NCBI GenBank assembly: GCA_016787285.1
Contig: JAEUUV010000141.1
Coordinates: 1-46,587 of the forward strand
Length of the DNA stretch: 46,587 nt
Reading direction: 5' to 3'
Source of the DNA: Saprospiraceae bacterium
Lineage (GTDB): Bacteria > Bacteroidota > Bacteroidia > Chitinophagales > Saprospiraceae
A program made the position numbers and the translations under genes. A model generated the notes under the pieces. That model did no database searches. It was not told the DNA's origin and saw only the letters and a program-made list of their open reading frames with translations. Below are positions 7,043 through 14,849 of this stretch, in pieces. Position 1 is the first letter of the stretch. Each line of letters begins with the position of its first letter.

Positions 7043-8326
7043 CTACGTTTTCTGGTGCTTCTTCTTTGCCGCCGGGAACAGAATATTGTTCAAAATCAGG
7101 CGATAGCCGGGCGAGGTGGGGTGGAGGGACAAGTCGGTGGGCGGGTCTTCCACGTAGTGCTTGTAGTCTTCGGGGTCGTGGCCGCCGTAGAACGTCCAGA
7201 ACCCGAACCCGTAGATGCCGTGGATGTAACGCGCCTCGTTGGCCGGCTTGTTTTCGCCCATGGTGAGCACCTGGGGCTTGATGGTGTTTTTCAGAAACGC
7301 CGTGCTTTGCCCCATGAATCCCTTCACCGTACGGGTGTGGTTTTGTGTCAGCATGGTGGGCACGGGGTCCCATTTGGCGGAAAAGTCGAACAGGGTGAAA
7401 TAGTCCTGCTCGGGATTCACGTTGCGACCCAGGTTGTGGTCAATGCTGGAGTGCTCGTAGGTGAGTGGATCGCGGATCAGTTGGAAATTCTGGAACGCGA
7501 AAGTTTTGGAGAAATCGAGTTTGTTCTGCGCATTGGGGTCGGCGGGGTCGCCGTCGTAGATGTCGGCGCAAATGTCAAGCCCTTCGGCAGCCAGCGCGAT
7601 GTCGTAGGTGTCGGTGGCCGAGCACATGGCAAACATAAAGCCTCCGCCCGCAACGTACTCCGCGATCCGTTTCGCTACGGCGAGTTTGAGTTGGCTGACC
7701 TTGGCAAAACCGTTCTCTTTTGCCAGGTTTTCCATCATGCGCACGTGGCTGCGGTACCAGGGCTGGTTGCTCTGGCTGGCGTAAAACTTGCCGTATTGCC
7801 CCGTAAAATCCTCGTGGTGCAGGTGCAGCCAGTCGTATTCGGGCAGTTTGCCCTGAAGCACTTCGGTGTCGTAGAGCACGTCGTAGGGAATTTCGGCGTA
7901 GGTCAGCACCAGTGTCACGGCGTCGTCCCATGGCTGAATGGTCTCGCCCTTCTCGTTTTTATCGGGCGAGTACACCGCGATTTTCGGCGCCTTTTCCAAT
8001 TTGATGACATCCATATTCACCTCCGGGTTCAGGATTTCTTCCTGGATGGCAGCAAACTGCGCCTCGGCAATAATTTCGTAACTGATGTTGCGAATTTTGC
8101 ATTCCCGTTCGAATACGGAGGTTTGTGGAAATACAAAACTGCCGCCCCGATAATTCAGCAACCAATACGCCTCCACGCCCTGCGACAATACCCAGTAGGT
8201 AATGCCGTAGGCTTTCAGGTGGTCGCGCTGGCTGTTTTCATCCATAGGAAGCAGCATATAGGCGGCGCGCACTTGCGGCAGTGCGAAAGCAAACAGGACA
8301 AGGGCAAAAACGATTCGACGGATCAT
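7043..8326 (-). CDS. Exported protein annotated as 'asparagine synthetase B' family in Bacteroidota
   Basis: 427 residues with a cleavable signal peptide (residues 1-~21, cleavage near VRAAYM). It begins the mature protein with the characteristic YMLLPMDENSQRDHLKAYG and continues with GVEAYWLLNYRGGSF. I recognise this pattern from Bacteroidota proteins carrying the name asparagine synthetase B, but it has no class II glutaminase Cys2 and no AsnB synthetase motif, so that name is almost certainly wrong. The stretch from KIAVYSPDKN through AGGGFMFAMCSATDTYD looks like a flavodoxin/ThuA-like fold with a Cys in place of the usual elbow. Role unknown, location periplasm or surface. Divergent from the M14 peptidase gene. 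Confidence 0.75.
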   Translation of the reverse strand: MIRRIVFALVLFAFALPQVRAAYMLLPMDENSQRDHLKAYGITYWVLSQGVEAYWLLNYRGGSFVFPQTSVFERECKIRNISYEIIAEAQFAAIQEEILNPEVNMDVIKLEKAPKIAVYSPDKNEKGETIQPWDDAVTLVLTYAEIPYDVLYDTEVLQGKLPEYDWLHLHHEDFTGQYGKFYASQSNQPWYRSHVRMMENLAKENGFAKVSQLKLAVAKRIAEYVAGGGFMFAMCSATDTYDIALAAEGLDICADIYDGDPADPNAQNKLDFSKTFAFQNFQLIRDPLTYEHSSIDHNLGRNVNPEQDYFTLFDFSAKWDPVPTMLTQNHTRTVKGFMGQSTAFLKNTIKPQVLTMGENKPANEARYIHGIYGFGFWTFYGGHDPEDYKHYVEDPPTDLSLHPTSPGYRLILNNILFPAAKKKHQKT

Positions 8327-8663
8327 AAGGGCGTGCTAAACGATGAGCGATAAGTGGCTTGTGGGTTGAAAACCGAACAAACAACGTTTGGATAAGGAAA
8401 AAGATTTTTGACTGGTGTTGCTTGAGGGCTGCAAATTTATGGATATACCCTGAAGAACGCTGCTCCTTTTTGACCTTGTCCATGTTCAGGAAGGCCTGAT
8501 TTCCGTGGGGCACAGGATTTTCATTTTCGCGTTTTTACCGAAAAGTCGGATGTTTGCCCGCTTGTTTTTTTCACCGCGGAGACGCAGAGGCGCGGAGAAA
8601 ATTTTGCTGAAAAAAACTCCGCGCACCCGCGCCTCTGCGGTGAAAAAAATACGCCGATACACG
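8327..8663. other. Divergent intergenic region between the exported protein and the M14 peptidase genes
   Basis: About 340 nt without a supported gene. Reading frames on both strands here are short and lack family features. The region holds one large inverted repeat (8570-8644) just upstream of the peptidase start. The first half contains no structure I can name. Confidence 0.6.
8570..8644. repeat. Inverted repeat in the M14 peptidase leader, 28-bp arms
   Basis: Arms 8570-8597 and 8617-8644 are reverse complements at 23 of 28 positions, beginning TTCACCGC and ending GCGGTGAA, with CGCAGAGGCG-type cores. This GC-rich palindrome ends 19 nt before the peptidase ATG, so it would form a strong hairpin in the leader. 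The sequence type resembles a dispersed repeat common in many genomes. Confidence 0.65.
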
Positions 8664-11222
8664 ATGCACCAATTCCGCCTTGTCCTGTCCGCAGCATTCT
8701 TCTGCCTGACTCTTGTGCTCAACGCCCAAACAGCCCCGAAAACTCCCGATGAGTTTCTACCCCATCGTATCGGGGAGCAATTCACACCCCACCATTTACT
8801 CACCGACTACTTCGAGTACCTCGCCGCCAACGCGCTCACGACCATGAAGATGGAGCGCTACGGCGCCACGAACGAGGCGCGCCCCCTGCAGGTGGCCTAT
8901 TTTTCGTCGCCGGAAAACATGGCCAGATTAGAGCAAATTCGGCTAAATAACCTGCGTTTGGCAAACCCCGGCCCCTCCCCCGCAGGGGAGGGGGGACGTA
9001 GAGCGGATACCGGCGTCACGACTCCCCTCCCCCCCGGGGGTGGGGTTGCCATCGTCTGGCTCAGCATGAGCGTACATGGCAACGAACCCTCCGGCTCGGA
9101 GTGCAGTATGGTGCTGGCACACCAATTGGCCACCCAGTCGGAACCGGCAATACGGGAATGGCTGAAAAATACTGTGGTCATCCTCGATCCTTCGCTCAAT
9201 CCCGACGGCTATGACCGTTACACCCACTGGAACCGCAGCGTGAGCAACCTGCGAAAGAACCCCCGCATCGAAGCCCGCGAGCATGCCGAACCCTGGCCGC
9301 GCGGACGCACCAACCACTACCATTTCGACCTCAACCGCGACTGGGCCTGGGCCACACAGGTCGAAACCCAACAGCGCCTCGCCTTGTACCAACGCTGGCT
9401 GCCACACGTGCATGCCGACCTGCACGAACAGTATCTGGACAATCCGTACTATTTCGCCCCTGCCGCCGAGCCGATGCACGACTACATCACCGCCTGGCAA
9501 CGCGATTTCCAGACCCAAATCGGACAAAACCACGCCGGGTATTTCGACCAAAACGGCTGGCTGTATTTCACCAAAGAGGTGTTCGATCTGTTCTACCCGT
9601 CCTACGGCGACACGTACCCGATGTTCAACGGCGCGATCGGCATGACCTACGAACAGGCCGGCCACTCCAGCGCCGGCTGCGCCGTCATAAAAGCCAACGG
9701 CGATACGCTCACCCTGCGCGAACGCATCCTGCACCACCTGACCACCAGCCGCTCCACCATTGAAACAGCCAGCAAAAATGCCGCAACGCTGGTGGACAAT
9801 TTCCGCAAATACTTCGAGCGCAGCGCTGCGCAACCGCAAGGTCAGTATCTGTCGTTTGTCATTCCCGCCACCAACGATCCTAACCAGGTAAATGCCCTGT
9901 GCCGCCTGCTCGACCGGCACCACATCCGCTACGGACGCGCAGGCACTACGGCGAGTAACCTCAAAGGTTTCGACTATGTGCAAGGCAAGGAAAACACGTT
10001 CAACCTCGGCGAAAAAGACGTGGTGATCAGTGCCTACCAGCCGCACTCCGTCATGCTGCAAGTGCTGTTCGAGCCGGAGCACCGCCTGAGCGATTCCCTG
10101 ACCTACGACATTACCGCCTGGGCGCTACCCTACGCCTATGGGCTGGAAGCCTACGCCCTCAAACAGCGCCTCGAACCCAAACGCAACTACGAACCGTACA
10201 AGGCGCCGGAGGTGCGGCTGGCCGCCTCGCCGTATGCTTGGTGCGTACACCGAAAATCCATGGCCGAAGCGCAGTTTTTAGCCAAAGTACTCGACGCAGG
10301 CGTGAAAGTACGGTATGCCACTATGCCTTTTGACCGATCCGACCAACAGTTTGATGCCGGCGCGCTCGTGATTACCCGCGCCGACAACCACGCCCTGAGC
10401 GCCGATCTTGACGCAATCGTGCAGACCGCCGCCGCCAACGCCAACGTGCCGCTGCACCCGATTTTCAGCGGCTGGTCCAACAAAGGCAACGACCTGGGTT
10501 CCGATCGTTTTGTGCTCATCAACCGGCCCGAAGTCGCACTGGTTTATGGAGAAGATGTGGACGACAATCCCTATGGGCATACCTGGTATTACTTTGAACA
10601 GGAGCTCGGCTATCCGGTGACGCCGGTAGCACTGGATCGGCTGACACGCCTTCGTTTGACGGACTACACCACGCTCATTTTCCCGCACGGCAACTATAAT
10701 TTGCCGGAAAATGTGCTCAAATCTATCCAGGAGTGGGTGCGTCAGGGCGGGCGTCTGATTGCGTTCGAGGGGGCCGTGCGCGCGTTTGCCGACAAGGAGG
10801 GCTTTGAACTGAAAAGTAAAACCGATACAAAAAAAGATACTGCCGCAACCACCTCCCCCAAACCCTACCTGGCCCGCGAGCGAGAAGGCATCAGCGATAA
10901 TGTGCCGGGCGCTGTGGTACAAACCCGGGTGGACGCCACACACCCGCTGACCTTTGGCTTTTCGGGGCGGTATTTTTCGTTAAAAACTACATCCAACGCC
11001 TTTGAAATGCCCGCCAACGCACACACGCCCATCTGGTTGAGCGAGGACTTTCAGTCGTACGGCTTCATCGGCAGCCGGCTGAAACCGCGCCTGAAAAACA
11101 CCCCCGTGGCGGCTGTGCAGCGCATGGGCAGCGGCGACGTGGTCTATTTCGTGGACAACCCGCTGTACCGGTGTTTCTGGGAACAGGGGAAGGTACTGTT
11201 TGCAAATGCGTTGTTTTTTTAG
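8664..11222 (+). CDS. M14-family zinc carboxypeptidase, secreted, with an in-frame repeat insertion
   Basis: 852 residues from the ATG at 8664, whose product starts with a good signal peptide (MHQFRLVLSAAFFCLTLVLNA). The zinc-binding motif is HGNEPSGSE, followed by NPDGYDRY, FDLNRDWAWATQVET, the third ligand in HADLHEQY and a catalytic Glu in TYEQAGHSSAG. The C-terminal half (from ~residue 530) is the conserved extension of this large Bacteroidota family, with a Rossmann/GATase-like segment (TTLIFPHGNY). It cleaves C-terminal residues from peptides outside the cytoplasm. A 28-codon Pro/Gly-rich block (residues ~101-128) directly before the zinc motif comes from a palindromic DNA element and is not expected in the family. 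It ends 5 nt from ribD's stop. Confidence 0.9.
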   Translation: MHQFRLVLSAAFFCLTLVLNAQTAPKTPDEFLPHRIGEQFTPHHLLTDYFEYLAANALTTMKMERYGATNEARPLQVAYFSSPENMARLEQIRLNNLRLANPGPSPAGEGGRRADTGVTTPLPPGGGVAIVWLSMSVHGNEPSGSECSMVLAHQLATQSEPAIREWLKNTVVILDPSLNPDGYDRYTHWNRSVSNLRKNPRIEAREHAEPWPRGRTNHYHFDLNRDWAWATQVETQQRLALYQRWLPHVHADLHEQYLDNPYYFAPAAEPMHDYITAWQRDFQTQIGQNHAGYFDQNGWLYFTKEVFDLFYPSYGDTYPMFNGAIGMTYEQAGHSSAGCAVIKANGDTLTLRERILHHLTTSRSTIETASKNAATLVDNFRKYFERSAAQPQGQYLSFVIPATNDPNQVNALCRLLDRHHIRYGRAGTTASNLKGFDYVQGKENTFNLGEKDVVISAYQPHSVMLQVLFEPEHRLSDSLTYDITAWALPYAYGLEAYALKQRLEPKRNYEPYKAPEVRLAASPYAWCVHRKSMAEAQFLAKVLDAGVKVRYATMPFDRSDQQFDAGALVITRADNHALSADLDAIVQTAAANANVPLHPIFSGWSNKGNDLGSDRFVLINRPEVALVYGEDVDDNPYGHTWYYFEQELGYPVTPVALDRLTRLRLTDYTTLIFPHGNYNLPENVLKSIQEWVRQGGRLIAFEGAVRAFADKEGFELKSKTDTKKDTAATTSPKPYLAREREGISDNVPGAVVQTRVDATHPLTFGFSGRYFSLKTTSNAFEMPANAHTPIWLSEDFQSYGFIGSRLKPRLKNTPVAAVQRMGSGDVVYFVDNPLYRCFWEQGKVLFANALFF
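8964..9047. repeat. GC-rich palindromic element inserted in frame in the M14 gene
   Basis: The element begins AACCCCGGCCCCTCCCCC and ends CCCCGGGGGTGGGGTT, so its ends are inverted copies. It spans 84 nt (28 codons) and is translated as NPGPSPAGEGG...TTPLPPGGGV. A related element lies in the glycosyltransferase gene at 38935-39054. It keeps the frame open. Confidence 0.8.
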
Positions 11223-11227
11223 GAACG

Positions 11228-12259
11228 TTACACGCGTTTCAGAAAAACACGAAAACAGTCGTCTCCGATACGGCCCGTTTCCACCAGAACCGCTTCTTTC
11301 GGGAGAGCCGGGGCCGGCACGCCACGGTGCAAAAACTGCGGATTTTCGAGCCGCAGGATTTCGTCCCAGAGTCCGGCTTCGAGAAATTGCTGAAGCACAT
11401 TTGCTCCGCCCTCTACGAGCAAGATAGCGTGTTTTTCCTGTGTCAGTTTTTCTATGAGCCAGGGTATCCAGCCGGCGGTTTCGGGCGGGGCGAGAAACTG
11501 TGTTTTCCTGTACGTTTCACTGTGCTCGGGGCCAATAATCCAGGTGAGCCGGCTGTCGTCGAGCAGGTGCGCCGTGGGCGGAATTTTTCCGGCAAAATCA
11601 AGAGCGATACGCAAGGGCGATTTTCCGAAATACAGCCGGTTGTCGAGGCGGGGGTTGTCCACCAGAGCGGTGGTTGTGCCCACCAGAATCGCATCGGCTT
11701 CGGAGCGCCGGCGATGTACCAGACGCTGTGCCAACGGGCCGGTAATTGCCGTGCGTTCGCCTTGCCGCCCGAGGTAGCAGTCGGTGCTTTGCGCCCATTT
11801 CAGGATGATATGCGGACGTTTTTTTTCGATCCAGGTGAAAAATGCGCGGTTCAGGTAGCGCCCTTCGGCTTCGAGGATACCTGCGAGAACCTCCACACCC
11901 GCAGCCCGGAGTTTCTGTATACTCTGCCCGGCCACCAGCGGATTGGGGTCGGTATTAGACACCACCACACGCGATACTTTTTCTTTCAAAATCAGATCCA
12001 CGCAGGGCGGTGTTTTGCCAAAGTGAAAACACGGCTCGAGGTTGCAAAACAAGGTGCTGTGGGGAATCAGATGCCGATCGGCCCCGGCAACAGCCTGCAC
12101 GGCGTTCACCTCGGCATGCGCTTCACCATAACGCCGGTGCCATCCCTCCCCGATGATGCGGTCGGCATGCATCAGCACAGCCCCTACCAGAGGGTTGGGC
12201 GATACGTGGCCTGCACCAAGGCGGGCGAGTTGAAAGCACCGGCGTATGTACTGTTCCAT
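11228..12259 (-). CDS. ribD: Bifunctional riboflavin biosynthesis deaminase/reductase RibD
   Basis: 343 residues. The N-terminal deaminase domain has the zinc motif HAEVNAVQAV with PCFHFGKTPPC, and the GAGHVSPNPLVGAVL start typical of RibD. The C-terminal reductase domain begins near RPHIILKWAQSTD and includes SEADAILVGTTTALVDNPRL and LLVEGGANVLQQFLEAGLWDE. It deaminates diaminohydroxyphosphoribosylaminopyrimidine and then reduces the ribosyl group with NADPH, two early steps of riboflavin synthesis, in the cytoplasm. Both active sites look complete. Its ATG is 11 nt after the arsM stop, so it is probably read through from the arsenic-controlled promoter, an odd placement for a flavin gene. 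Confidence 0.95.
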   Translation of the reverse strand: MEQYIRRCFQLARLGAGHVSPNPLVGAVLMHADRIIGEGWHRRYGEAHAEVNAVQAVAGADRHLIPHSTLFCNLEPCFHFGKTPPCVDLILKEKVSRVVVSNTDPNPLVAGQSIQKLRAAGVEVLAGILEAEGRYLNRAFFTWIEKKRPHIILKWAQSTDCYLGRQGERTAITGPLAQRLVHRRRSEADAILVGTTTALVDNPRLDNRLYFGKSPLRIALDFAGKIPPTAHLLDDSRLTWIIGPEHSETYRKTQFLAPPETAGWIPWLIEKLTQEKHAILLVEGGANVLQQFLEAGLWDEILRLENPQFLHRGVPAPALPKEAVLVETGRIGDDCFRVFLKRV

Positions 12260-12270
12260 GATGGATCGCG

Positions 12271-13170
12271 TTAGCAGCAGCCGCTACCCGGCTCGCAGCA
12301 GGCAATGGCTGTCTTCAGTTCGGCAAGATTGACCCGGCGCTTTTCCGTCCCGGCGACTTTGGTCGGGGCGCCCGGTTTTTCGGCGTACACGGTGATGCTG
12401 AAAATTCCGGTACCGGAGGCCAGAAACGCTTGAAGTTGTTCTTCGGACAAATGTTCGAGCAGGATGTGGTCGGGTATCAGGATTGGTTTCACTTGCTGAA
12501 TTTGCAGGTTCCGGAACCCGGCATCCCGAATCAGGCCGAGGTATTCGTCCTGCTGGATAGCGCCGGAAACGCAGCCGGCATACAGCTCGGCGCTTTGGCG
12601 CAGGGCGTCGGGCAGGTCGCCCGCCAGCACGATATCGCTGATGCTGAAATGCCCTCCCGGACGCAGGACGCGGGAAATTTCGGCAATAACGCGGGCTTTG
12701 TCGGGCACCAGGTTCAGCACACAGTTGGACACGACGACATCCACGGAGTTGTCGCTCACCGGTAGGTCTTCGATGTCGCCTTGCCGGAACTCGACGTTGT
12801 TGAAGCCTAATTTTTCCGCGTTCAGCCGGGCGCGGCGGATCATGTCGGGCGTAAAATCCACGCCGACAACTTTGCCTTCCGGCCCGGTGGCTGCGCGGGC
12901 TACGAAACAATCGTTTCCGGCTCCGGAGCCCAGATCGAGCACGGTGTCGCCTTCGTGGATGTGTGCATGTTCGGTCGGCAAGCCACAGCCTAAGCCGAGG
13001 TCGGCGTCGGGGTTGTAGCCTTTGAGCGCCGTGTACGATTCCGACATGATGGTGTACGTGCCGGGCGTACCGACACCGCAACAGGAATTACTGTTGGCCT
13101 CCCGGCTTTGGCGGGCGATTTCCGCGTATTTCTCGCGGACACCGGCTTTAACTGATTCAGAATGTGCCAT
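12271..13170 (-). CDS. arsM: Arsenite S-adenosylmethionine methyltransferase
   Basis: 299 residues. The SAM-binding motif VLDLGSGAGNDCFVA and the three catalytic cysteines of ArsM are present: C62 (in LGLGCGLP), C150 (in VSNCVLNL) and C200 (in YAGCVSGA). These hold As(III) during methylation. An extra SCC near residue 30 and a cysteine-rich C terminus (CCEPGSGCC) may also bind arsenic. The enzyme converts arsenite to methylated, partly volatile forms in the cytoplasm. It follows arsR with a 25-nt gap in the same direction, so As(III)-released ArsR should induce it. No arsenite efflux gene lies in the operon. Confidence 0.95.
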   Translation of the reverse strand: MAHSESVKAGVREKYAEIARQSREANSNSCCGVGTPGTYTIMSESYTALKGYNPDADLGLGCGLPTEHAHIHEGDTVLDLGSGAGNDCFVARAATGPEGKVVGVDFTPDMIRRARLNAEKLGFNNVEFRQGDIEDLPVSDNSVDVVVSNCVLNLVPDKARVIAEISRVLRPGGHFSISDIVLAGDLPDALRQSAELYAGCVSGAIQQDEYLGLIRDAGFRNLQIQQVKPILIPDHILLEHLSEEQLQAFLASGTGIFSITVYAEKPGAPTKVAGTEKRRVNLAELKTAIACCEPGSGCC

Positions 13171-13195
13171 TGTTTTTGTTTTTATAGTTAAAAAT

Positions 13196-13522
13196 TTAGC
13201 AGGAACAGTTCTGTGAAACAGCCGCGAAGAGCTCGTCGAGCAGGTTCTTCAGGCGCGAAACGGAGTCGTGGTTGATGCAGTAGCAGGATTTAACCCCTTC
13301 GACGGTGCCGGAAATCAGGCCGGCAGATTTAAGTTCTTTCAGGTGCTGGCTTACCGTGCTTTGGGCCAAAGGCAATACGTTCACAATTTCGCCGCACACG
13401 CACACATTCCGGCGGGCAAGTTCCCGCAGGATAGCCACGCGTGCAGGATGGCCGAGGGCTTTGGCGAGTTCGGCAAGTTCATTTTCGATGTCGGTAAAAA
13501 CCTCAATTTTCGACGCTGCCAT
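13196..13522 (-). CDS. arsR: ArsR-family arsenite-responsive repressor
   Basis: 108 residues: a winged-helix ArsR/SmtB repressor. The helix-turn-helix is [19 protein letters not shown]. The metal-binding site on the preceding helix reads C41-V-C43-GE, the ELCVCDL-type As(III) site. Further cysteines are C80/C82 (SCYC) and C106/C108 at the C terminus, which could add ligands. Without arsenite the dimer should sit on the two inverted repeats just upstream; arsenite binding releases it. First gene of arsR-arsM-ribD. Confidence 0.95.
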   Translation of the reverse strand: MAASKIEVFTDIENELAELAKALGHPARVAILRELARRNVCVCGEIVNVLPLAQSTVSQHLKELKSAGLISGTVEGVKSCYCINHDSVSRLKNLLDELFAAVSQNCSC

Positions 13523-13548
13523 AGTGAGTTGAATTTAAAGGCTCCAAA

Positions 13549-13574
13549 ATTTCATCGCAAAAATACGATGAAAT
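13549..13574 (-). promoter_or_regulatory. ArsR operator 1, overlapping the arsR -7 box
   Basis: A perfect dyad of ATTTCATCG and CGATGAAAT separated by 8 nt. On the minus strand those 8 nt are TATTTTTG, the -7 element itself. A repressor bound here would physically cover the promoter. Confidence 0.85.
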
Positions 13575-13587
13575 TGAAAAGAGACAA
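13558..13587 (-). promoter_or_regulatory. arsR promoter (TTG-N19-TATTTTTG)
   Basis: On the minus strand TTG at 13587-13585 and TATTTTTG at 13565-13558 are 19 nt apart, an exact fit to the Bacteroidota promoter form. The start codon follows about 35 nt downstream. Confidence 0.8.
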
Positions 13588-13604
13588 GGTTTGCGAAAAA
13601 TTTT

Positions 13605-13620
13605 ATCGTAAAAATACGAT
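13605..13620 (-). promoter_or_regulatory. ArsR operator 2 (upstream site)
   Basis: ATCGTA-AAAA-TACGAT is a perfect dyad. It shares the core ATCG(c/t)AAAAATACGAT with operator 1 and is centred about 51 nt upstream of it, just after the pnuC stop. The shared core in two sites supports a common binding protein, most likely ArsR. Confidence 0.7.
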
Positions 13621-13640
13621 TTATTTTTTTCGCGACGCGT

Positions 13641-14276
13641 TCAAGCGCCATGAGGCCCCTCTGCAAGACGTTGTTTTTCAAGGCGTTTACGCCATTCAAT
13701 ATACCCCAGAACGGAAAGTGCCAAAAAAACGAGGTACTGGAAAGATGTGAACGGATAGCCTTTGACGAAGTACAGGGGTACGGCTGCCATGTTGGTCATG
13801 GCCCACCACAGCCAGTTTTCCAGTTTTTTCCGGGTCATCAGGAGCATGCCGGTGTACGCCGTAGCGGAGGCAAAGGCATCGGCTAAGGGTACTGTGCTAT
13901 CGGTCCAGTACCGGAGAATAAAGTAAAGTACGAGCCAGCAGGCGACGAAAAAGGCAATGGCTACAAACCAGTCGCGCGGCGTGCTGGCGGTAATGTGCAG
14001 GGTGTGTCGGGAGGCGTCTTTTTTCGTCCACATCACCCAACCGATCACACTCATCACCGTGTAATACAGGTTTACACCGGCTTCGGCGTAGAGCCCGGCT
14101 ACGATGCTCAGGTGGATGTAGATGGTGGTATTGACCAAACCCGTCGGGTACACCCAGATGTGTTCCTTTCTGGAAAAAATAACGCTGGCGATGCCGAAAA
14201 ACACGGCAATGAACTCCAGCCCTGTCGTGGCGAGTAGTCCGTTGATTAATTGGAGCCAAACTTCTTGCGCCGTCAT
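13641..14276 (-). CDS. pnuC: Nicotinamide riboside transporter PnuC
   Basis: 211 residues with about seven membrane helices (for example GLEFIAVFFGIASVIFS and WFVAIAFFVACWLVLYFIL). PnuC signature pieces are visible: WVYPTGLVNTTIYI, then YYTVMSVIGWVMW and, late, KLENWLWWAMTNMAAVPLYFVKGY. Family members take up nicotinamide riboside by facilitated diffusion for NAD synthesis. The gene is upstream of arsR on the same strand but separated from it by the ArsR-controlled promoter. Nearby ribD is also a cofactor gene, but no shared control is visible; I found no NiaR or NadQ site. Confidence 0.93.
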   Translation of the reverse strand: MTAQEVWLQLINGLLATTGLEFIAVFFGIASVIFSRKEHIWVYPTGLVNTTIYIHLSIVAGLYAEAGVNLYYTVMSVIGWVMWTKKDASRHTLHITASTPRDWFVAIAFFVACWLVLYFILRYWTDSTVPLADAFASATAYTGMLLMTRKKLENWLWWAMTNMAAVPLYFVKGYPFTSFQYLVFLALSVLGYIEWRKRLEKQRLAEGPHGA

Positions 14277-14320
14277 ATCCTGAAGAACATGGAATTAGCG
14301 GAGTGCACAGTTTGAAACAG

Positions 14321-14358
14321 CAAAGCCTTCCGCTGTGAGATGACAGCGGAAGGCTTTG
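14321..14358 (-). terminator. 16-bp perfect hairpin downstream of the leader-peptide gene
   Basis: CAAAGCCTTCCGCTGT and its exact complement enclose a 6-nt loop. It lies 27 nt after the stop of the small peptide gene and before pnuC. No long U-tract follows on the minus strand, so it may be an RNA-stabilising 3' end rather than a full intrinsic terminator. Confidence 0.65.
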
Positions 14359-14385
14359 ACAAGATACTGATCACAGGGAAAACGA

Positions 14386-14592
14386 TTACTGCGGAATGGT
14401 ACTGCCACAGCTCGAATTCCAGGGAAAGACCTGATCAAATGGCTTGGACCCGCCCTTACCGCCTTCAACACGAACCATTTCGTCCTTATCCAGAACCTTT
14501 ACAGACTCCTGAATGGATTCGAGCTGACTTTTCGTGTTGTCAGGCTGTTCTTTACCGGCGGGTTCGTTCGTCTTTTTAAGAAATGAGAACAT
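14386..14592 (-). CDS. Small peptide with double-glycine leader, putative RiPP-like precursor
   Basis: 68 residues. Residues 34-45 read LDKDEMVRVEGG, close to the L-x-x-x-E-M-x-x-I/V-x-G-G leader end of Bacteroidota natural-product precursors. Cleavage after G45 would release a 23-residue core (KGGSKPFD...SSCGSTIPQ) with one cysteine (C62) and four Ser plus one Thr. The leader is charged and helical, as expected. The gene is supported by an excellent promoter (TTG-N19-TACCTTTG, 14622-14651) and a strong 3' hairpin. No lanthipeptide, radical SAM, ATP-grasp or peptidase-ABC gene lies nearby, so maturation enzymes would have to act from elsewhere. It may instead be a non-RiPP secreted signal. 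Confidence 0.6.
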   Translation of the reverse strand: MFSFLKKTNEPAGKEQPDNTKSQLESIQESVKVLDKDEMVRVEGGKGGSKPFDQVFPWNSSCGSTIPQ

Positions 14593-14621
14593 AGGTTTAG
14601 GCTCACGCTTTTTTCAGAGGC

Positions 14622-14651
14622 CAAAGGTAGCGGGATTTTGCAAAAGGTCAA
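14622..14651 (-). promoter_or_regulatory. Promoter of the double-glycine peptide gene
   Basis: On the minus strand TTG at 14651-14649 (within TTGACC) and TACCTTTG at 14629-14622 are separated by exactly 19 nt. The ATG follows about 30 nt later. This is one of the best promoters in the window. Confidence 0.8.
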
Positions 14652-14754
14652 GGATACGGTTGGTATTTTTGTATGTAAGGCGTCAAAACAACTTTGATCG
14701 GCAGGAATAGGGGTTGATTTGTGCAAGGGTAGTCAGGAAAGGCAGGAAGGATTA

Positions 14755-14832
14755 GTTTAGGAAACAGGCCTTATTTTTGCCACCTGAAACGCTGCCTCCT
14801 TCCTAAACATTTAAAAACCATACCTGTTTCAG
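14755..14832 (+). promoter_or_regulatory. Promoter region of the MerR-like regulator with two dyads
   Basis: A TATTTTTG -7 box lies at 14772-14779. It is enclosed by a perfect 9-bp dyad GTTTAGGAA (14755-14763)/TTCCTAAAC (14800-14808). A second dyad, CTGAAAC (14784-14790)/GTTTCAG (14826-14832), overlaps downstream. They could be operators for autoregulation. The -33 element is not clear. Confidence 0.4.
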
Positions 14833-14849
14833 TATTTCGTTCAAGAAAT

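Noticed and set aside
7019-8353. 444-codon open frame antisense to the 'asparagine synthetase B' family gene
   Set aside because: The opposite strand encodes a protein with a signal peptide and family features; this frame is a shadow.
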